This document shows, piece after piece, positions 1-6,204 of a DNA stretch of 6,932 bases; the stretch's first letter is position 1, and each line of letters starts with the position of its first letter. Origin of the DNA: Prochlorococcus sp. AG-409-A19 (GTDB lineage Bacteria; Cyanobacteriota; Cyanobacteriia; PCC-6307; Cyanobiaceae); contig QCJH01000027.1 of NCBI GenBank assembly GCA_003216155.1, positions 1 to 6,932 of the forward strand. Direction: 5' to 3'. A model generated the notes under the pieces. The model was not told where the DNA came from, searched no databases, and saw nothing but the letters and a program-made list of their open reading frames with translations. Made by a program: the position numbers and the translations under genes.

Positions 1-127
1 AGCGAACTATTGCCCTTGGTGGCTCTACCCTTATTTGATCAAACCATCCCAATTCAACAACCGATCGGCCGCTGCCTGAATCTCTAATTCGATCAAGCAC
101 TATCCGTGCCTGCTCGGCAGTAATCAT
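1..127 (-). CDS. mrp: Mrp/NBP35-family Fe-S carrier ATPase, N-terminal fragment (cut by window edge)
   Basis: Only the first 42 codons are present; the gene runs off the left edge. The ATG at 127-125 opens MITAEQARIVLDRIRDSGSG, followed by a VVELGWFDQIRVEPP stretch. This matches my memory of the N-terminal FeS_assembly_P (DUF59-like) domain of cyanobacterial Mrp proteins. The P-loop ATPase domain that normally follows lies outside the window, so the ATPase function is inferred from the family. Mrp/NBP35 proteins bind and transfer Fe-S clusters in the cytoplasm. An AGGT stands about 6 bases upstream of the ATG and supports this start. The gene is divergent from hemF across a spacer of about 119 bases that must hold both promoters; I cannot place a convincing -10 box for either. 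The family call is fairly secure, but rests on a short N-terminus. Confidence 0.8.
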   Translation of the reverse strand, partial: MITAEQARIVLDRIRDSGSGRSVVELGWFDQIRVEPPRAIVR

Positions 128-234
128 GCTTTACCTGCAGGTGAATTTGATACTAAGCAGGGTATCTCGTGAATTAACCTCTATTCAGCTCTAATTACTT
201 TTCTGTAGATAGGAAAGCAAAAGAGAATTTATCA

Positions 235-240
235 AAGGGG
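235..240 (+). promoter_or_regulatory. Ribosome-binding site of hemF
   Basis: AAGGGG sits 6 bases before the ATG at 247. It is the clearest Shine-Dalgarno among the full-size genes here and fixes the hemF start. Several neighbouring genes show none. Confidence 0.75.
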
Positions 241-246
241 TTTTAT

Positions 247-1356
247 ATGAGCTCACTATTTCATCGATTGTTTAAGGGTACTAAGCCCTATAAAGCCAAC
301 GAACAAGCTTTGCCTAACAACGACAAAAGCTTTTCTTTCCCACCAAAAGATTCTCGAGAGCGAGCTCGCGCTTTGGTTCTAGGCCTTCAAGATGATATTT
401 GCAATGGACTTGAGACCCTTGACGGATCAGGGCGATTTCAAGAAGAAACCTGGAATAGACCAGAAGGGGGTGGAGGGCGTTCAAGGGTCATGCAAGAAGG
501 AAATGTATTTGAGCAAGGTGGAGTGAACTTCTCAGAAGTACACGGAGAGGAATTACCTCCTTCAATACTCAACCAAAGACCAGAAGCCAAAGGGCATCCT
601 TGGTTTGCCACAGGGACTTCTATGGTTCTACATCCCCGTAATCCTTATATACCAACGGTTCACCTGAATTACAGATACTTTGAGGCAGGTCCTGTTTGGT
701 GGTTTGGCGGAGGAGCTGATCTCACTCCTTATTATCCATATTTAGAAGATGCTCGCCAATTTCATCAAATTCATAAAGAAGCATGCGATTCCTGCAATCC
801 CGAATTTCATAAAGTTTTCAAACCTTGGTGTGATGAATACTTTTATCTGAAACATCGTCGAGAGACTCGTGGAATTGGAGGGATTTTTTACGACTATCAA
901 GACGGTTCAGGCATGTTATACAAAGGTCAAAATCCTAACGGCACTGCAGCAAAAATATCTGAAGAAGTTGGTCCACTAAAAGCAAACTGGGAAGATCTGT
1001 TTTCCTTAGCCAAAGCATGCGGCCAAGCTTTCTTGCCAGCCTATTCACCAATTGTAGAAAAACGACAAAAACAAACTTATGGAGATCAAGAAAGGCAATT
1101 CCAGCTTTACAGGAGAGGAAGATATGTTGAATTCAACTTGGTATGGGATAGAGGGACAATCTTTGGACTTCAGACAAATGGAAGAACAGAATCAATCCTT
1201 ATGTCATTGCCACCTTTGGCAAGATGGGAATACGGATATGAAGCTCCTAAAGGATCTAGAGAGGCATTACTAACTGAACTTTTCACGAAGCCACAAAATT
1301 GGCTAGGAGATAAAGAACTATATAAGCGTTGCGAAACTTATAATGCTATCGATTAA
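247..1356 (+). CDS. hemF: Oxygen-dependent coproporphyrinogen III oxidase (HemF)
   Basis: HemF converts coproporphyrinogen III to protoporphyrinogen IX by two O2-dependent oxidative decarboxylations, in the shared haem and chlorophyll pathway in the cytoplasm. The protein has 369 residues, slightly longer than bacterial HemF (about 300-340); the first ~35 residues are a poorly conserved extension. Family blocks are visible in order: [12 protein letters not shown] (85-96), HLNYRYFE (139-146), [14 protein letters not shown] (151-164) with the catalytic-region Asp, the [14 protein letters not shown] block (204-217), and [20 protein letters not shown] plus [13 protein letters not shown] (289-323). 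All are intact, so the enzyme should be active. AAGGGG at 235-240 lies 6 bases before the ATG, a strong ribosome-binding site. The gene is divergent from mrp and converges on the amidase-like gene with only 17 bases between the stop codons. No clear terminator hairpin is visible there, so the transcripts may overlap. Confidence 0.98.
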   Translation: MSSLFHRLFKGTKPYKANEQALPNNDKSFSFPPKDSRERARALVLGLQDDICNGLETLDGSGRFQEETWNRPEGGGGRSRVMQEGNVFEQGGVNFSEVHGEELPPSILNQRPEAKGHPWFATGTSMVLHPRNPYIPTVHLNYRYFEAGPVWWFGGGADLTPYYPYLEDARQFHQIHKEACDSCNPEFHKVFKPWCDEYFYLKHRRETRGIGGIFYDYQDGSGMLYKGQNPNGTAAKISEEVGPLKANWEDLFSLAKACGQAFLPAYSPIVEKRQKQTYGDQERQFQLYRRGRYVEFNLVWDRGTIFGLQTNGRTESILMSLPPLARWEYGYEAPKGSREALLTELFTKPQNWLGDKELYKRCETYNAID

Positions 1357-1373
1357 AAAGACTTCCCTATACC

Positions 1374-2138
1374 TTACTTTAAGCCATTAATGAGAGCACT
1401 AATTATATGTAAGGATATTTCTCTAATTGTTGCCTCACGAGACTTTTTGCTCCTCAAATTTGCTTCCAAAGGCCCTTCCAGTTTTCCTACTTCTAGTATT
1501 CGAATTCCACGCCTAGGAGCACCTAAACCACCCCTAAAAAGCCTAGGGTAACGACCAAAACTAAGGGCCAAACTTTCATCTAGTTTGTTTAGAGATGGAG
1601 AAATGGCTGGAATAAGACCAGATCCAAAACCAACCTCTCCATAAGCATCAAAATGAATTTCTAATGGATATCCACCAATCCTTGCATGTTCTGAACCGAT
1701 AGACCAATTTGATCGTGGATCATTTTCATCATGAATGGTTCTAGTCTCAGGCTCATAAAAAGTAATGTTTAAACCCATTTGCCTCCCTATCCTTAAAACT
1801 TCAGCACAAATTTTTAAATTCCAAAAAAGCTCATCGCTCATACTTAAGCTCATAGGGTTTGCACCCATTAGATCAACTGCCTCTCCAGAAGTGCCAGCTC
1901 CATTTATTCCTTGCGAGTCTGCATGACCTGCCAACAAGAGTATAGGAATAGAGGGTAAAACCTCATCCTTGCCAGACCAATCAGCAAAAACATCTACACG
2001 TTGACCAATTAATTTTTCTAGGCCTTTAGAAAGAATTTCCGAATCTGATTCTACTACTTCTCCAAAACATACAGGCATAAAACTAAAAGCTAAAAGCAAA
2101 TAAGCAAAACTTCTCTTCAGAAGATTATTAAGCCGCAT
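1374..2138 (-). CDS. Secreted N-acetylmuramoyl-L-alanine amidase-like protein (amidase_3 fold)
   Basis: From the ATG at 2138 the protein has 254 residues. It opens with a signal peptide: basic MRLNNLLKR, a hydrophobic core FAYLLLAFSF (11-20), then a probable cleavage region near residue 26, so it should act in the periplasm. The pattern fits zinc-dependent amidase_3: LLLAGHADSQG (68-78) with candidate ligand His72, SDE with candidate Glu103, the GGYPLEIHFDAYG block (155-167) with His162, and ILEVGKLEG (214-222) with a candidate catalytic Glu216. The family hydrolyses the bond between MurNAc and the stem peptide in peptidoglycan. The metal-ligand assignment is my alignment by eye. A longer start at GTG 2174 (or ATG 2171) would add 11-12 residues ahead of the signal peptide and overlap the upstream gene by about 30 bases. 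I prefer 2138, which begins 4 bases after the upstream TAA and could be translationally coupled. No Shine-Dalgarno is visible at 2138. Confidence 0.7.
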   Translation of the reverse strand: MRLNNLLKRSFAYLLLAFSFMPVCFGEVVESDSEILSKGLEKLIGQRVDVFADWSGKDEVLPSIPILLLAGHADSQGINGAGTSGEAVDLMGANPMSLSMSDELFWNLKICAEVLRIGRQMGLNITFYEPETRTIHDENDPRSNWSIGSEHARIGGYPLEIHFDAYGEVGFGSGLIPAISPSLNKLDESLALSFGRYPRLFRGGLGAPRRGIRILEVGKLEGPLEANLRSKKSREATIREISLHIISALINGLK

Positions 2139-2142
2139 AAAG

Positions 2143-2691
2143 TTATATTGGGGAAGAAAGCAAGGAGCCATCACTCTTCAAATCAAGGCAAGTAGAAAGT
2201 TCTAATTCAATTGCAATCAATTCATCACGATGAGCTTTAACTCTCAACACACTTCCTTGAGCATCAGAATTACTTACCAATCTCATTTCAAGATCCTCTA
2301 TTCGCATAGCACTTCGCTGATAAAACAATCCTGCCACTGGGCCTAGACCAACCAATAGAAGTGGCCACCAACCTAAAGAAGGATATAACTGTCTGAGAAC
2401 CAATCCAAGGCAAGAAGAACCCAACCCACCAAAAATGGATAAAAGTATTGCCAATGATCCACTGGATAGAACCCTGCCACTAAAGCGCAATATTTGACTA
2501 TCAGCATCTCCCCCAGAACGCCTCCATCCCCTTTCTTCAAGCCAATTACTTATTCCATCAAGCACTTCTATAGGAGGACGAGACGAGTGCAATTCAATGA
2601 CCGTTGTTCGATCTTTACTGGCAGCACGCAAAAAGAAAACCAAGCCAATGGCTAGGAGCAATGTCAACAAGAGTGTTGAGGAGAAAAACAC
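2143..2691 (-). CDS. Cofactor assembly of complex C subunit B-like membrane protein (CCB2/CCB4 family)
   Basis: A 182-residue membrane protein. Residues 2-22 form one transmembrane segment. They run into LRAASKDRTT (21-30), a motif I recognise from cyanobacterial CCB2/CCB4 (DUF2930) proteins. A soluble stretch follows (about 30-75). Two further hydrophobic segments come at about 76-100 and 107-123, then GLFYQRSAMR and a C-terminal domain with VKAHRDELIA (151-160). In plants and algae the CCB proteins attach haem c(i) covalently to cytochrome b6 on the stromal side of the thylakoid membrane. The same role here is inferred from the family. The start at 2691 is GTG, with no Shine-Dalgarno visible. 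The gene is first in a two-gene minus-strand unit with the amidase-like gene, 4 bases apart if that gene starts at 2138. I see no functional link between the two products. Confidence 0.8.
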   Translation of the reverse strand: MFFSSTLLLTLLLAIGLVFFLRAASKDRTTVIELHSSRPPIEVLDGISNWLEERGWRRSGGDADSQILRFSGRVLSSGSLAILLSIFGGLGSSCLGLVLRQLYPSLGWWPLLLVGLGPVAGLFYQRSAMRIEDLEMRLVSNSDAQGSVLRVKAHRDELIAIELELSTCLDLKSDGSLLSSPI

Positions 2692-2721
2692 TGGGATTTA
2701 GCAATGAACTTTTGTCAGGCC

Positions 2722-2746
2722 TTTCAAGCTTTTCTATAGCTTGAAA
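2722..2746. repeat. Small inverted repeat upstream of the CCB-like gene
   Basis: TTTCAAGCT at 2722-2730 pairs perfectly with AGCTTGAAA at 2738-2746 (9 bp, 7-base loop). It lies about 30 bases upstream of the GTG start of the minus-strand CCB-like gene. It could be a 5'-UTR hairpin or an operator. No T-run follows on either strand, so it is not an obvious terminator. Confidence 0.4.
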
Positions 2747-3029
2747 CAGAAATAAAAACTGAATCGCTCAAGAACATTAATAAGCAGATTAGAACCAGTC
2801 CTTAAAGAAAAGATAACAATGATGGCTCATTGAGCGTCAAGAATCAGAAAATAGTCATGAATTACTTAATGCTAATTGTTGCCAGATCAAGACTCAAGGA
2901 TTTACTTCGAAAGCTTGAAAATGGATTGAACTAGTCTAAGACAATAAACCTAGAAGACTTCTTTTCCATAAGAAACTCACTAATTGAAAACAAAATAAAC
3001 TGATATATGCCTAAAATTAATTAGCAAAC
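2747..3029. other. Spacer between the CCB-like gene and rnd, without a normal gene
   Basis: This AT-rich stretch lies between divergent genes. I found no tRNA cloverleaf and no recognisable known ncRNA. The best protein-like reading is a plus-strand frame open from 2806, with an ATG at 2857 and a TAG at 2932-2934. From the ATG it encodes 25 residues (MNYLMLIVARSRLKDLLRKL, then five more). No Shine-Dalgarno precedes it and I do not recognise it. A strong hairpin (3030-3075) ends the stretch, which would fit an unannotated plus-strand transcript. Gene remains or spacer are equally possible. Confidence 0.3.
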
Positions 3030-3075
3030 AAAATCCAATAATCAGATTCAAGGTTTGATCTGATTATTGGATTTT
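3030..3075 (+). terminator. Long 18-bp hairpin before ribonuclease D: terminator or 5'-UTR element
   Basis: Positions 3030-3047 pair base for base with 3058-3075: 18 consecutive Watson-Crick pairs, plus a possible T-G pair inside, around a loop of about 10 bases (TCAAGGTTTG). The foot is AAAATCC against GGATTTT, so each strand ends in a short T-run, as bidirectional Rho-independent terminators do. The flanking genes diverge, so there is no known upstream plus-strand gene to terminate. It could end an unrecognised plus-strand transcript from 2700-3029. It could also lie inside the rnd leader, 43 bases before the ATG, and affect read-through or mRNA stability. The structure is certain; its function is not. 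Confidence 0.6.
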
Positions 3076-3117
3076 ACCCAGCAATTAATTCTCTCCCTTA
3101 TTTATCAGGGCACTAAT

Positions 3118-3762
3118 ATGACAATGTTTTCAAAAAGCCCAGAAGCTTTTGCTGTTTTTGACAAGGATCTAGATGCTGACTGGTTTAGTCGCTATCAAAT
3201 AGCTTCAGCTCTAGCAATTGATACTGAAGCTATGGGACTTATACATGGGAGAGATCGGTTATGCCTAGTCCAAATATGCGACCCATCTGACAACGTTGCA
3301 TGCGTAAGGATAAGCAAAGGACAAAAATCTGCGCCAAGATTGCAAGCCTTAATGGAAAACCCATCAATAGAAAAAGTTTTTCACTTTGCTCGGTTTGACG
3401 TAGCAGCACTTTCTAGTGGCCTGGGAATAAATGTCTCAACAATCTTCTGCACAAAAGTCGCCAGTCGTCTTGCACGTACATATACCCCTAGGCATGGACT
3501 CAAAGATTTAGTTCTTGAGCTTGTAGGAGTCGAGCTTGATAAGCAATCTCAAAGTAGTGATTGGGGGAAGGTAGACGACTTAAGTGAGTCTCAATTGGCT
3601 TATGCCGCAAATGATGCTCGTTACCTTCTTGCAGCAAGAAACCAACTTGAGGTTATGTTACGCAGAGAAGATCGCTGGGAACTAGCTCAACGTTGCTTCA
3701 AATCGCTAGGCTTAATGGCTGAATTGGACAGATTGCGTTTTACTCAAATCTTTGAGCATTAA
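3118..3762 (+). CDS. rnd: Ribonuclease D, single-domain 3'-5' exonuclease (DEDDy)
   Basis: A 214-residue protein with the DEDDy exonuclease motifs in order. Exo I is LAIDTEAMGL (32-41), with Asp35 and Glu37. Exo II is the FHFARFDVAAL region (88-98), with Asp94. Exo III is LAYAANDARYL (160-170), with Tyr162 and Asp166. The family trims 3' ends of structured RNAs such as tRNA precursors in a metal-dependent reaction in the cytoplasm. E. coli RNase D has about 375 residues with two C-terminal HRDC domains. Those are absent here, as is common for short cyanobacterial homologues. I chose ATG 3118 because AGGG at 3107-3110 lies 7 bases before it. A longer TTG start at 3067 would lie inside the hairpin and add 17 residues unlike the family. 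The gene converges on the 89-codon gene 16 bases downstream. Confidence 0.92.
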   Translation: MTMFSKSPEAFAVFDKDLDADWFSRYQIASALAIDTEAMGLIHGRDRLCLVQICDPSDNVACVRISKGQKSAPRLQALMENPSIEKVFHFARFDVAALSSGLGINVSTIFCTKVASRLARTYTPRHGLKDLVLELVGVELDKQSQSSDWGKVDDLSESQLAYAANDARYLLAARNQLEVMLRREDRWELAQRCFKSLGLMAELDRLRFTQIFEH

Positions 3763-3777
3763 AAGCTAGTTTTATAT

Positions 3778-4047
3778 TCAATCTTCAACCATAAAATTCT
3801 CTTCCTGTTCTACAGCTGCCAAAAGCTGATCTAACTCATTAATCGAGTCCTTGTCACTATTCATTTGTTGATGTTTTGCTTCCTCTAAGAGAGTTTCTGC
3901 AATAACTTTACGCCCTGACAAATCCTTAACACCCCTCTTCATCGCAACCATTTCTACCTTTCTACGGGCTGAGGCCAAACTAATACTCAAACATTTAGCC
4001 AACTGGGCACAGAGTTTCTGATAGGAATGATCCTGAACAGGTGACAT
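3778..4047 (-). CDS. Small protein of unknown function (89 aa)
   Basis: I do not recognise a named family, though the sequence has the look of a conserved picocyanobacterial hypothetical protein. Residues 8-55 read as basic amphipathic helices, with an ISLASARRKVEMVAMKRGV stretch (22-40) rich in Arg and Lys, followed by GRKVIAETLLEEAK (45-58). The C-terminal third is acidic (ELDQLLAAVEQEENFMVED). A basic helical body with an acidic tail could bind nucleic acid or a partner protein, but that is speculation. There is no signal peptide or membrane segment. The ATG at 4047 follows a T-rich leader (eight T's on the coding strand) with no Shine-Dalgarno. It may belong to one minus-strand unit with the glycosyltransferase-like gene, whose stop is 59 bases upstream. 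Confidence 0.75.
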   Translation of the reverse strand: MSPVQDHSYQKLCAQLAKCLSISLASARRKVEMVAMKRGVKDLSGRKVIAETLLEEAKHQQMNSDKDSINELDQLLAAVEQEENFMVED

Positions 4048-4106
4048 ACAAAAAAAATTAATACTTTATTATCGACCCCTTAGGCAATATCAATTCAAAA
4101 CCATTA

Positions 4107-5348
4107 TCAAATTTTGTCGCAAAGCAAAGAAGCGAGTCCTGCCAAAGCGACGCTACCTCCAGCATCCCCCATACGTTTCATGCCAATCCGACCCAATTCA
4201 TTACGTAACTGCTCATTTCGCAAAAGCGATTGAAGTCTTTTCAATAAAACTATAGAACTACTGCAAGTAATTACCGCCCCCCCCAATAGACGGCTTTGTC
4301 TTTCTGCAAAGCCTTGATTGAATTGTGGACCAGGTCCAGGGAGAGATAGTGCTGGGATGCCAAGCCCAACTAATTGCTCAGTAGCTGTGCCAGCTGTAGC
4401 AATGCCCAATTCAGCCCAAGGAGCCCATTCCATAAATTTACCTGAGCCAATTAAAATCAAAAGAGGGCCTTTAAACCAAGAAGCTTCGACAGGAATGCCT
4501 TCAGGAATTTTGTTTGATGGCAAAAACCCTTTAGTTTTCAAAATCACCTCTAATACTTCCAAAGAAGGTTGAGCACCCACTGGAACTAATACGGCCAAAG
4601 GTTCGGGGGCTTCAAAATCCGCCAATGCATTAATCAGCCTTTTAAAATTCTCCCCTGCTTCCGGCATCCGACTGCCACATAGCAATAGCAATCGCCTGAA
4701 AGCATTCAAAGATTCTGGAGGAGGTCCTGTTACAAAGCCGTCCATCATTGGATTCCCAAGTGCAAAAGCCTTGACTCGATGCTTGCGCAAACCTCTTGCG
4801 GTCAATCCATCTCTTACAGCAACGAAGCTACAACGTGGTCGATTCATCAAGAACCATTCCCAAGGGTCCCATTCAGTACCTTTTAAGGCGTGATAGTAAT
4901 CACTAAAGCTCTTTCCCAGCCCACTCCTCCATGTGTAGTCGCTCTTTGGAGTCCCAATAAATCCATATTGACCTCCGCTACCCCAAGCCATCACTAATGG
5001 AAGTAAATCACCTACAGCAAGTATTGCTTGCCCCTTGCTAGCTGCTCTAATGGCAACACTCCATTGCTTCAAAGTCTTTCCAAGCAGTCCCGAAAATATA
5101 TCTGCTATAAGAGCAGAAAAGCTTTGATTGCTAAAACCACCACTCGGTAAAACATTTAACGGACCAAGTTGCTTCAACCAGCCTAAAGAGACTGCATGCT
5201 GAAAGGCTTTCCCCTCTCCCACAAGAGGTAAAACTTCTAGCTCTATTTCAGGGAAACCATGATGAAGAGCCTCAAGAATGCGCATGGCTATTAAATCCTC
5301 TCCATGCCCATTGCATAAAACAAGAAGAGAACGGACTACTTGGCTGAT
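4107..5348 (-). CDS. Lipid-A-disaccharide synthase-related glycosyltransferase-like protein; start codon unresolved
   Basis: The protein resembles the cyanobacterial 'lipid-A-disaccharide-synthase-related' family: about 400 residues, GT-B-like, distinct from true LpxB, substrate unknown to me. Conserved pieces are SLLVLCNGHGEDLIA at the N-terminus; VLPLVGEG; AVGDLLPLVMAWGSG and YGFIGTPKSDYTW; WEWFLMNRPRCSFVAVRD; ALGNPMMDGF; and, about 95 residues from the end, GTATEQLVGLGIPALSLPGP with a downstream QFNQGFAERQ. That last block is the usual nucleotide-sugar side of GT-B folds. The start is unclear. Between the tRNA-Cys gene and the NGHGED motif no in-frame ATG, GTG or TTG exists; ATC at 5348 is given as a placeholder. 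An ATG at 5285 would delete the motif. The in-frame ATG at 5534 and TTG at 5417 lie beyond or within the antisense of the tRNA. An out-of-frame ATG at 5371 would work if the C-run at 5365-5361 (coding strand) had six bases. Confidence 0.85.
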   Translation of the reverse strand: MSQVVRSLLVLCNGHGEDLIAMRILEALHHGFPEIELEVLPLVGEGKAFQHAVSLGWLKQLGPLNVLPSGGFSNQSFSALIADIFSGLLGKTLKQWSVAIRAASKGQAILAVGDLLPLVMAWGSGGQYGFIGTPKSDYTWRSGLGKSFSDYYHALKGTEWDPWEWFLMNRPRCSFVAVRDGLTARGLRKHRVKAFALGNPMMDGFVTGPPPESLNAFRRLLLLCGSRMPEAGENFKRLINALADFEAPEPLAVLVPVGAQPSLEVLEVILKTKGFLPSNKIPEGIPVEASWFKGPLLILIGSGKFMEWAPWAELGIATAGTATEQLVGLGIPALSLPGPGPQFNQGFAERQSRLLGGAVITCSSSIVLLKRLQSLLRNEQLRNELGRIGMKRMGDAGGSVALAGLASLLCDKI

Positions 5349-5381
5349 ACGATCCGCAGAGGGGGACTCATAAACCCTATC

Positions 5382-5452
5382 GGCGGCATGGCCAAGTGGT
5401 AAGGCAGAGGATTGCAAATCCTTTATCCCCAGTTCGAATCTGGGTGCCGCCT
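5382..5452 (+). tRNA. trnC: tRNA-Cys (GCA)
   Basis: A complete 71-base cloverleaf. Acceptor stem GGCGGCA (5382-5388) pairs perfectly with TGCCGCC (5445-5451). The D arm is at 5391-5405. The anticodon stem is GAGGA/TCCTT (5407-5411/5419-5423), and the loop TTGCAAA holds the GCA anticodon at 5414-5416. The T stem is CCCAG/CTGGG (5428-5432/5440-5444), with loop TTCGAAT. Base 73 is T (5452), the identity element of tRNA-Cys. CCA is not encoded and must be added. The gene is head to head with the glycosyltransferase-like gene, and a gene-poor region of about 1.5 kb begins at its 3' end. No T-rich terminator hairpin is evident just downstream. Confidence 0.97.
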
Positions 5453-5565
5453 TCTTACCTTTCTCAAGACCGATCCCTGAGATCAGTTGCAAGAACTCAA
5501 TTTTTAGGCCTCGCTTTCTTATTCTTTTCGCCATCTAAAGCGGTAGTTAAGCGGTAGGAAAGTTC

Positions 5566-5595
5566 TTATATCTGATTCGACCTGCCCAGATATAA
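5566..5595. repeat. Inverted repeat inside a mini-ORF
   Basis: TTATATCTG (5566-5574) pairs with CAGATATAA (5587-5595): 9 bp with a 12-base loop. On the minus strand it covers most of the 11-codon mini-ORF at 5566-5601. It has no T-run good enough for a confident terminator call. Confidence 0.4.
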
Positions 5596-5601
5596 CCTCA
5601 T
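5566..5601 (-). CDS. 11-codon mini-ORF behind a strong Shine-Dalgarno (leader-like or remnant)
   Basis: On the minus strand GGAGG (5613-5609) stands 7 bases before ATG 5601-5599, the best ribosome-binding site in the window. The frame reads MRLYLGRSNQI and stops at TAA. The inverted repeat 5566-5595 lies inside it, so a translated leader controlling what follows is conceivable. A truncated gene start or chance is equally possible. The nearest minus-strand gene downstream is the glycosyltransferase-like gene, more than 200 bases away across the antisense of the tRNA. Confidence 0.2.
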   Translation of the reverse strand: MRLYLGRSNQI

Positions 5602-5633
5602 TTTCCTACCTCCAATGCAATAAAGCAAAAAAA

Positions 5634-5971
5634 TCACTCCTGCAAAGCAAAAGTAGAAATGGAAGATTGATCAACAAAATCATTGGTTAGGTCTGCCTCT
5701 ATTGCTTCCCTCATCTTGTCTGCGTTGGACTCCTCTAAGTATTCTAGACCAATCTCTAATCCTTAATAAGTGATCTCACCAAGTCTATAAAGGAACCTCA
5801 GAGCATGAGCAAACATCAGGCCATGGCCACCTTCTAGGAGTTGTTTCTTGGTAGTCTCTTCTTGAAACGATATAGGCACATCTCTTCGCTTGTATGTTTT
5901 GAGTCTCTGGTTAGGAAGTAGTTTAAGCCTTGGTTCTAATTAAGCTCTTAACTGGTTGGTTTAATAGTCAT
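5634..5971 (-). pseudogene. Degraded small gene (~110 codons) with in-frame stop and probable frameshift
   Basis: One minus-strand frame reads from a TAA at 5942-5940 to a TGA at 5636-5634 as a protein-like sequence of about 100 codons, broken once by TAA at 5765-5763. Before the stop it reads LEPRLKLLPNQRLKTYKRRD, then VPISFQEETTKKQLLEGGHG and LMFAHALRFLYRLGEITY. After the stop it reads GLEIGLEYLEESNADKMREA and then IEADLTNDFVDQSSISTFAL. Composition and helix-like patterning do not change across the stop, as expected for a nonsense mutation in a former gene. Upstream, ATG 5971 has AAGGA about 10 bases before it and reads MTIKPTS before a stop in another frame; it may be the original start, now shifted. 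The only in-frame starts in the main frame are GTG 5879 and ATG 5816. I do not recognise the family. A short gene ending at the TAA is an alternative. Confidence 0.55.
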
Positions 5972-5973
5972 AG

Positions 5974-6000
5974 TTAATTATTCCTTTTTCAAATAATTAA
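5974..6000. repeat. AT-rich inverted repeat at the start of the pseudogene
   Basis: TTAATTATT (5974-5982) pairs with AATAATTAA (5992-6000) around a 9-base loop. On the minus strand most of the AAGGA of the putative original start falls in the loop (AAAAAGG, with its last bases entering the stem). This could be a translation-control hairpin, or chance in AT-rich DNA. Confidence 0.3.
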
Positions 6001-6039
6001 TTCTTGCATGAAGAAGGCAGTTTGATTTATTTAATGCTT

Positions 6040-6204
6040 TTAATTGCATTTCGTTTGGGGATGGTTCGCTTCGCCCGCCTTCTCTATTATTGCTTCGACA
6101 ATTGGGCCATAAATCTCTAGATACGTCCGATTAAAGCATAAGAGTACATATACAAGTTTATTCTTTAACCCTAATAATAGGTTACGTGTTACCAAACAAT
6201 CTTC
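6040..6204 (-). pseudogene. Open 54-codon remnant without a normal start
   Basis: This minus-strand frame opens after a TGA and ends at TAA 6042-6040. Its C-terminal part looks protein-like: YLEIYGPIVEAIIEKAGEAN followed by HPQTKCN, with alternating hydrophobic and charged residues as in a real helix. The N-terminal part (LVTRNLLLGLKNKLVYVLLC) is less convincing. No in-frame ATG exists; TTG at 6195 is the only likely start. An ATG in another frame (reading MYSYALIGR) could join the good part through one frameshift. The plus strand of the same stretch has a competing 28-codon ORF. I do not recognise the family. I treat this as a gene remnant at low confidence. Confidence 0.35.

Noticed and set aside
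1079..1273. Plus-strand 64-codon open frame inside hemF
   Set aside because: It lies wholly within the conserved C-terminal half of hemF in another frame and has no family features; a shadow.
3067..3117. TTG-started N-terminal extension of ribonuclease D
   Set aside because: The TTG lies inside the hairpin stem. ATG 3118 has a properly spaced AGGG and fits the family length.
4318..4572. Plus-strand 84-codon open frame
   Set aside because: It is antisense to the conserved C-terminal part of the glycosyltransferase-like gene, is Pro/Gly-rich with low complexity, and has no Shine-Dalgarno.
5372..5534. N-terminal extension of the glycosyltransferase-like gene from ATG 5534
   Set aside because: It translates the antisense of the complete tRNA-Cys and is unlike any family N-terminus.
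5538..5557. AAGCGGTAG repeated twice, 2 bases apart
   Set aside because: Only two 9-base copies, with no wider array or element; likely a small tandem duplication.
6034..6120. Plus-strand 28-codon hydrophobic ORF
   Set aside because: It competes with the minus-strand remnant on the same bases, has no correctly spaced Shine-Dalgarno, and is opposite to its neighbours. Kept only as an alternative in the findings.
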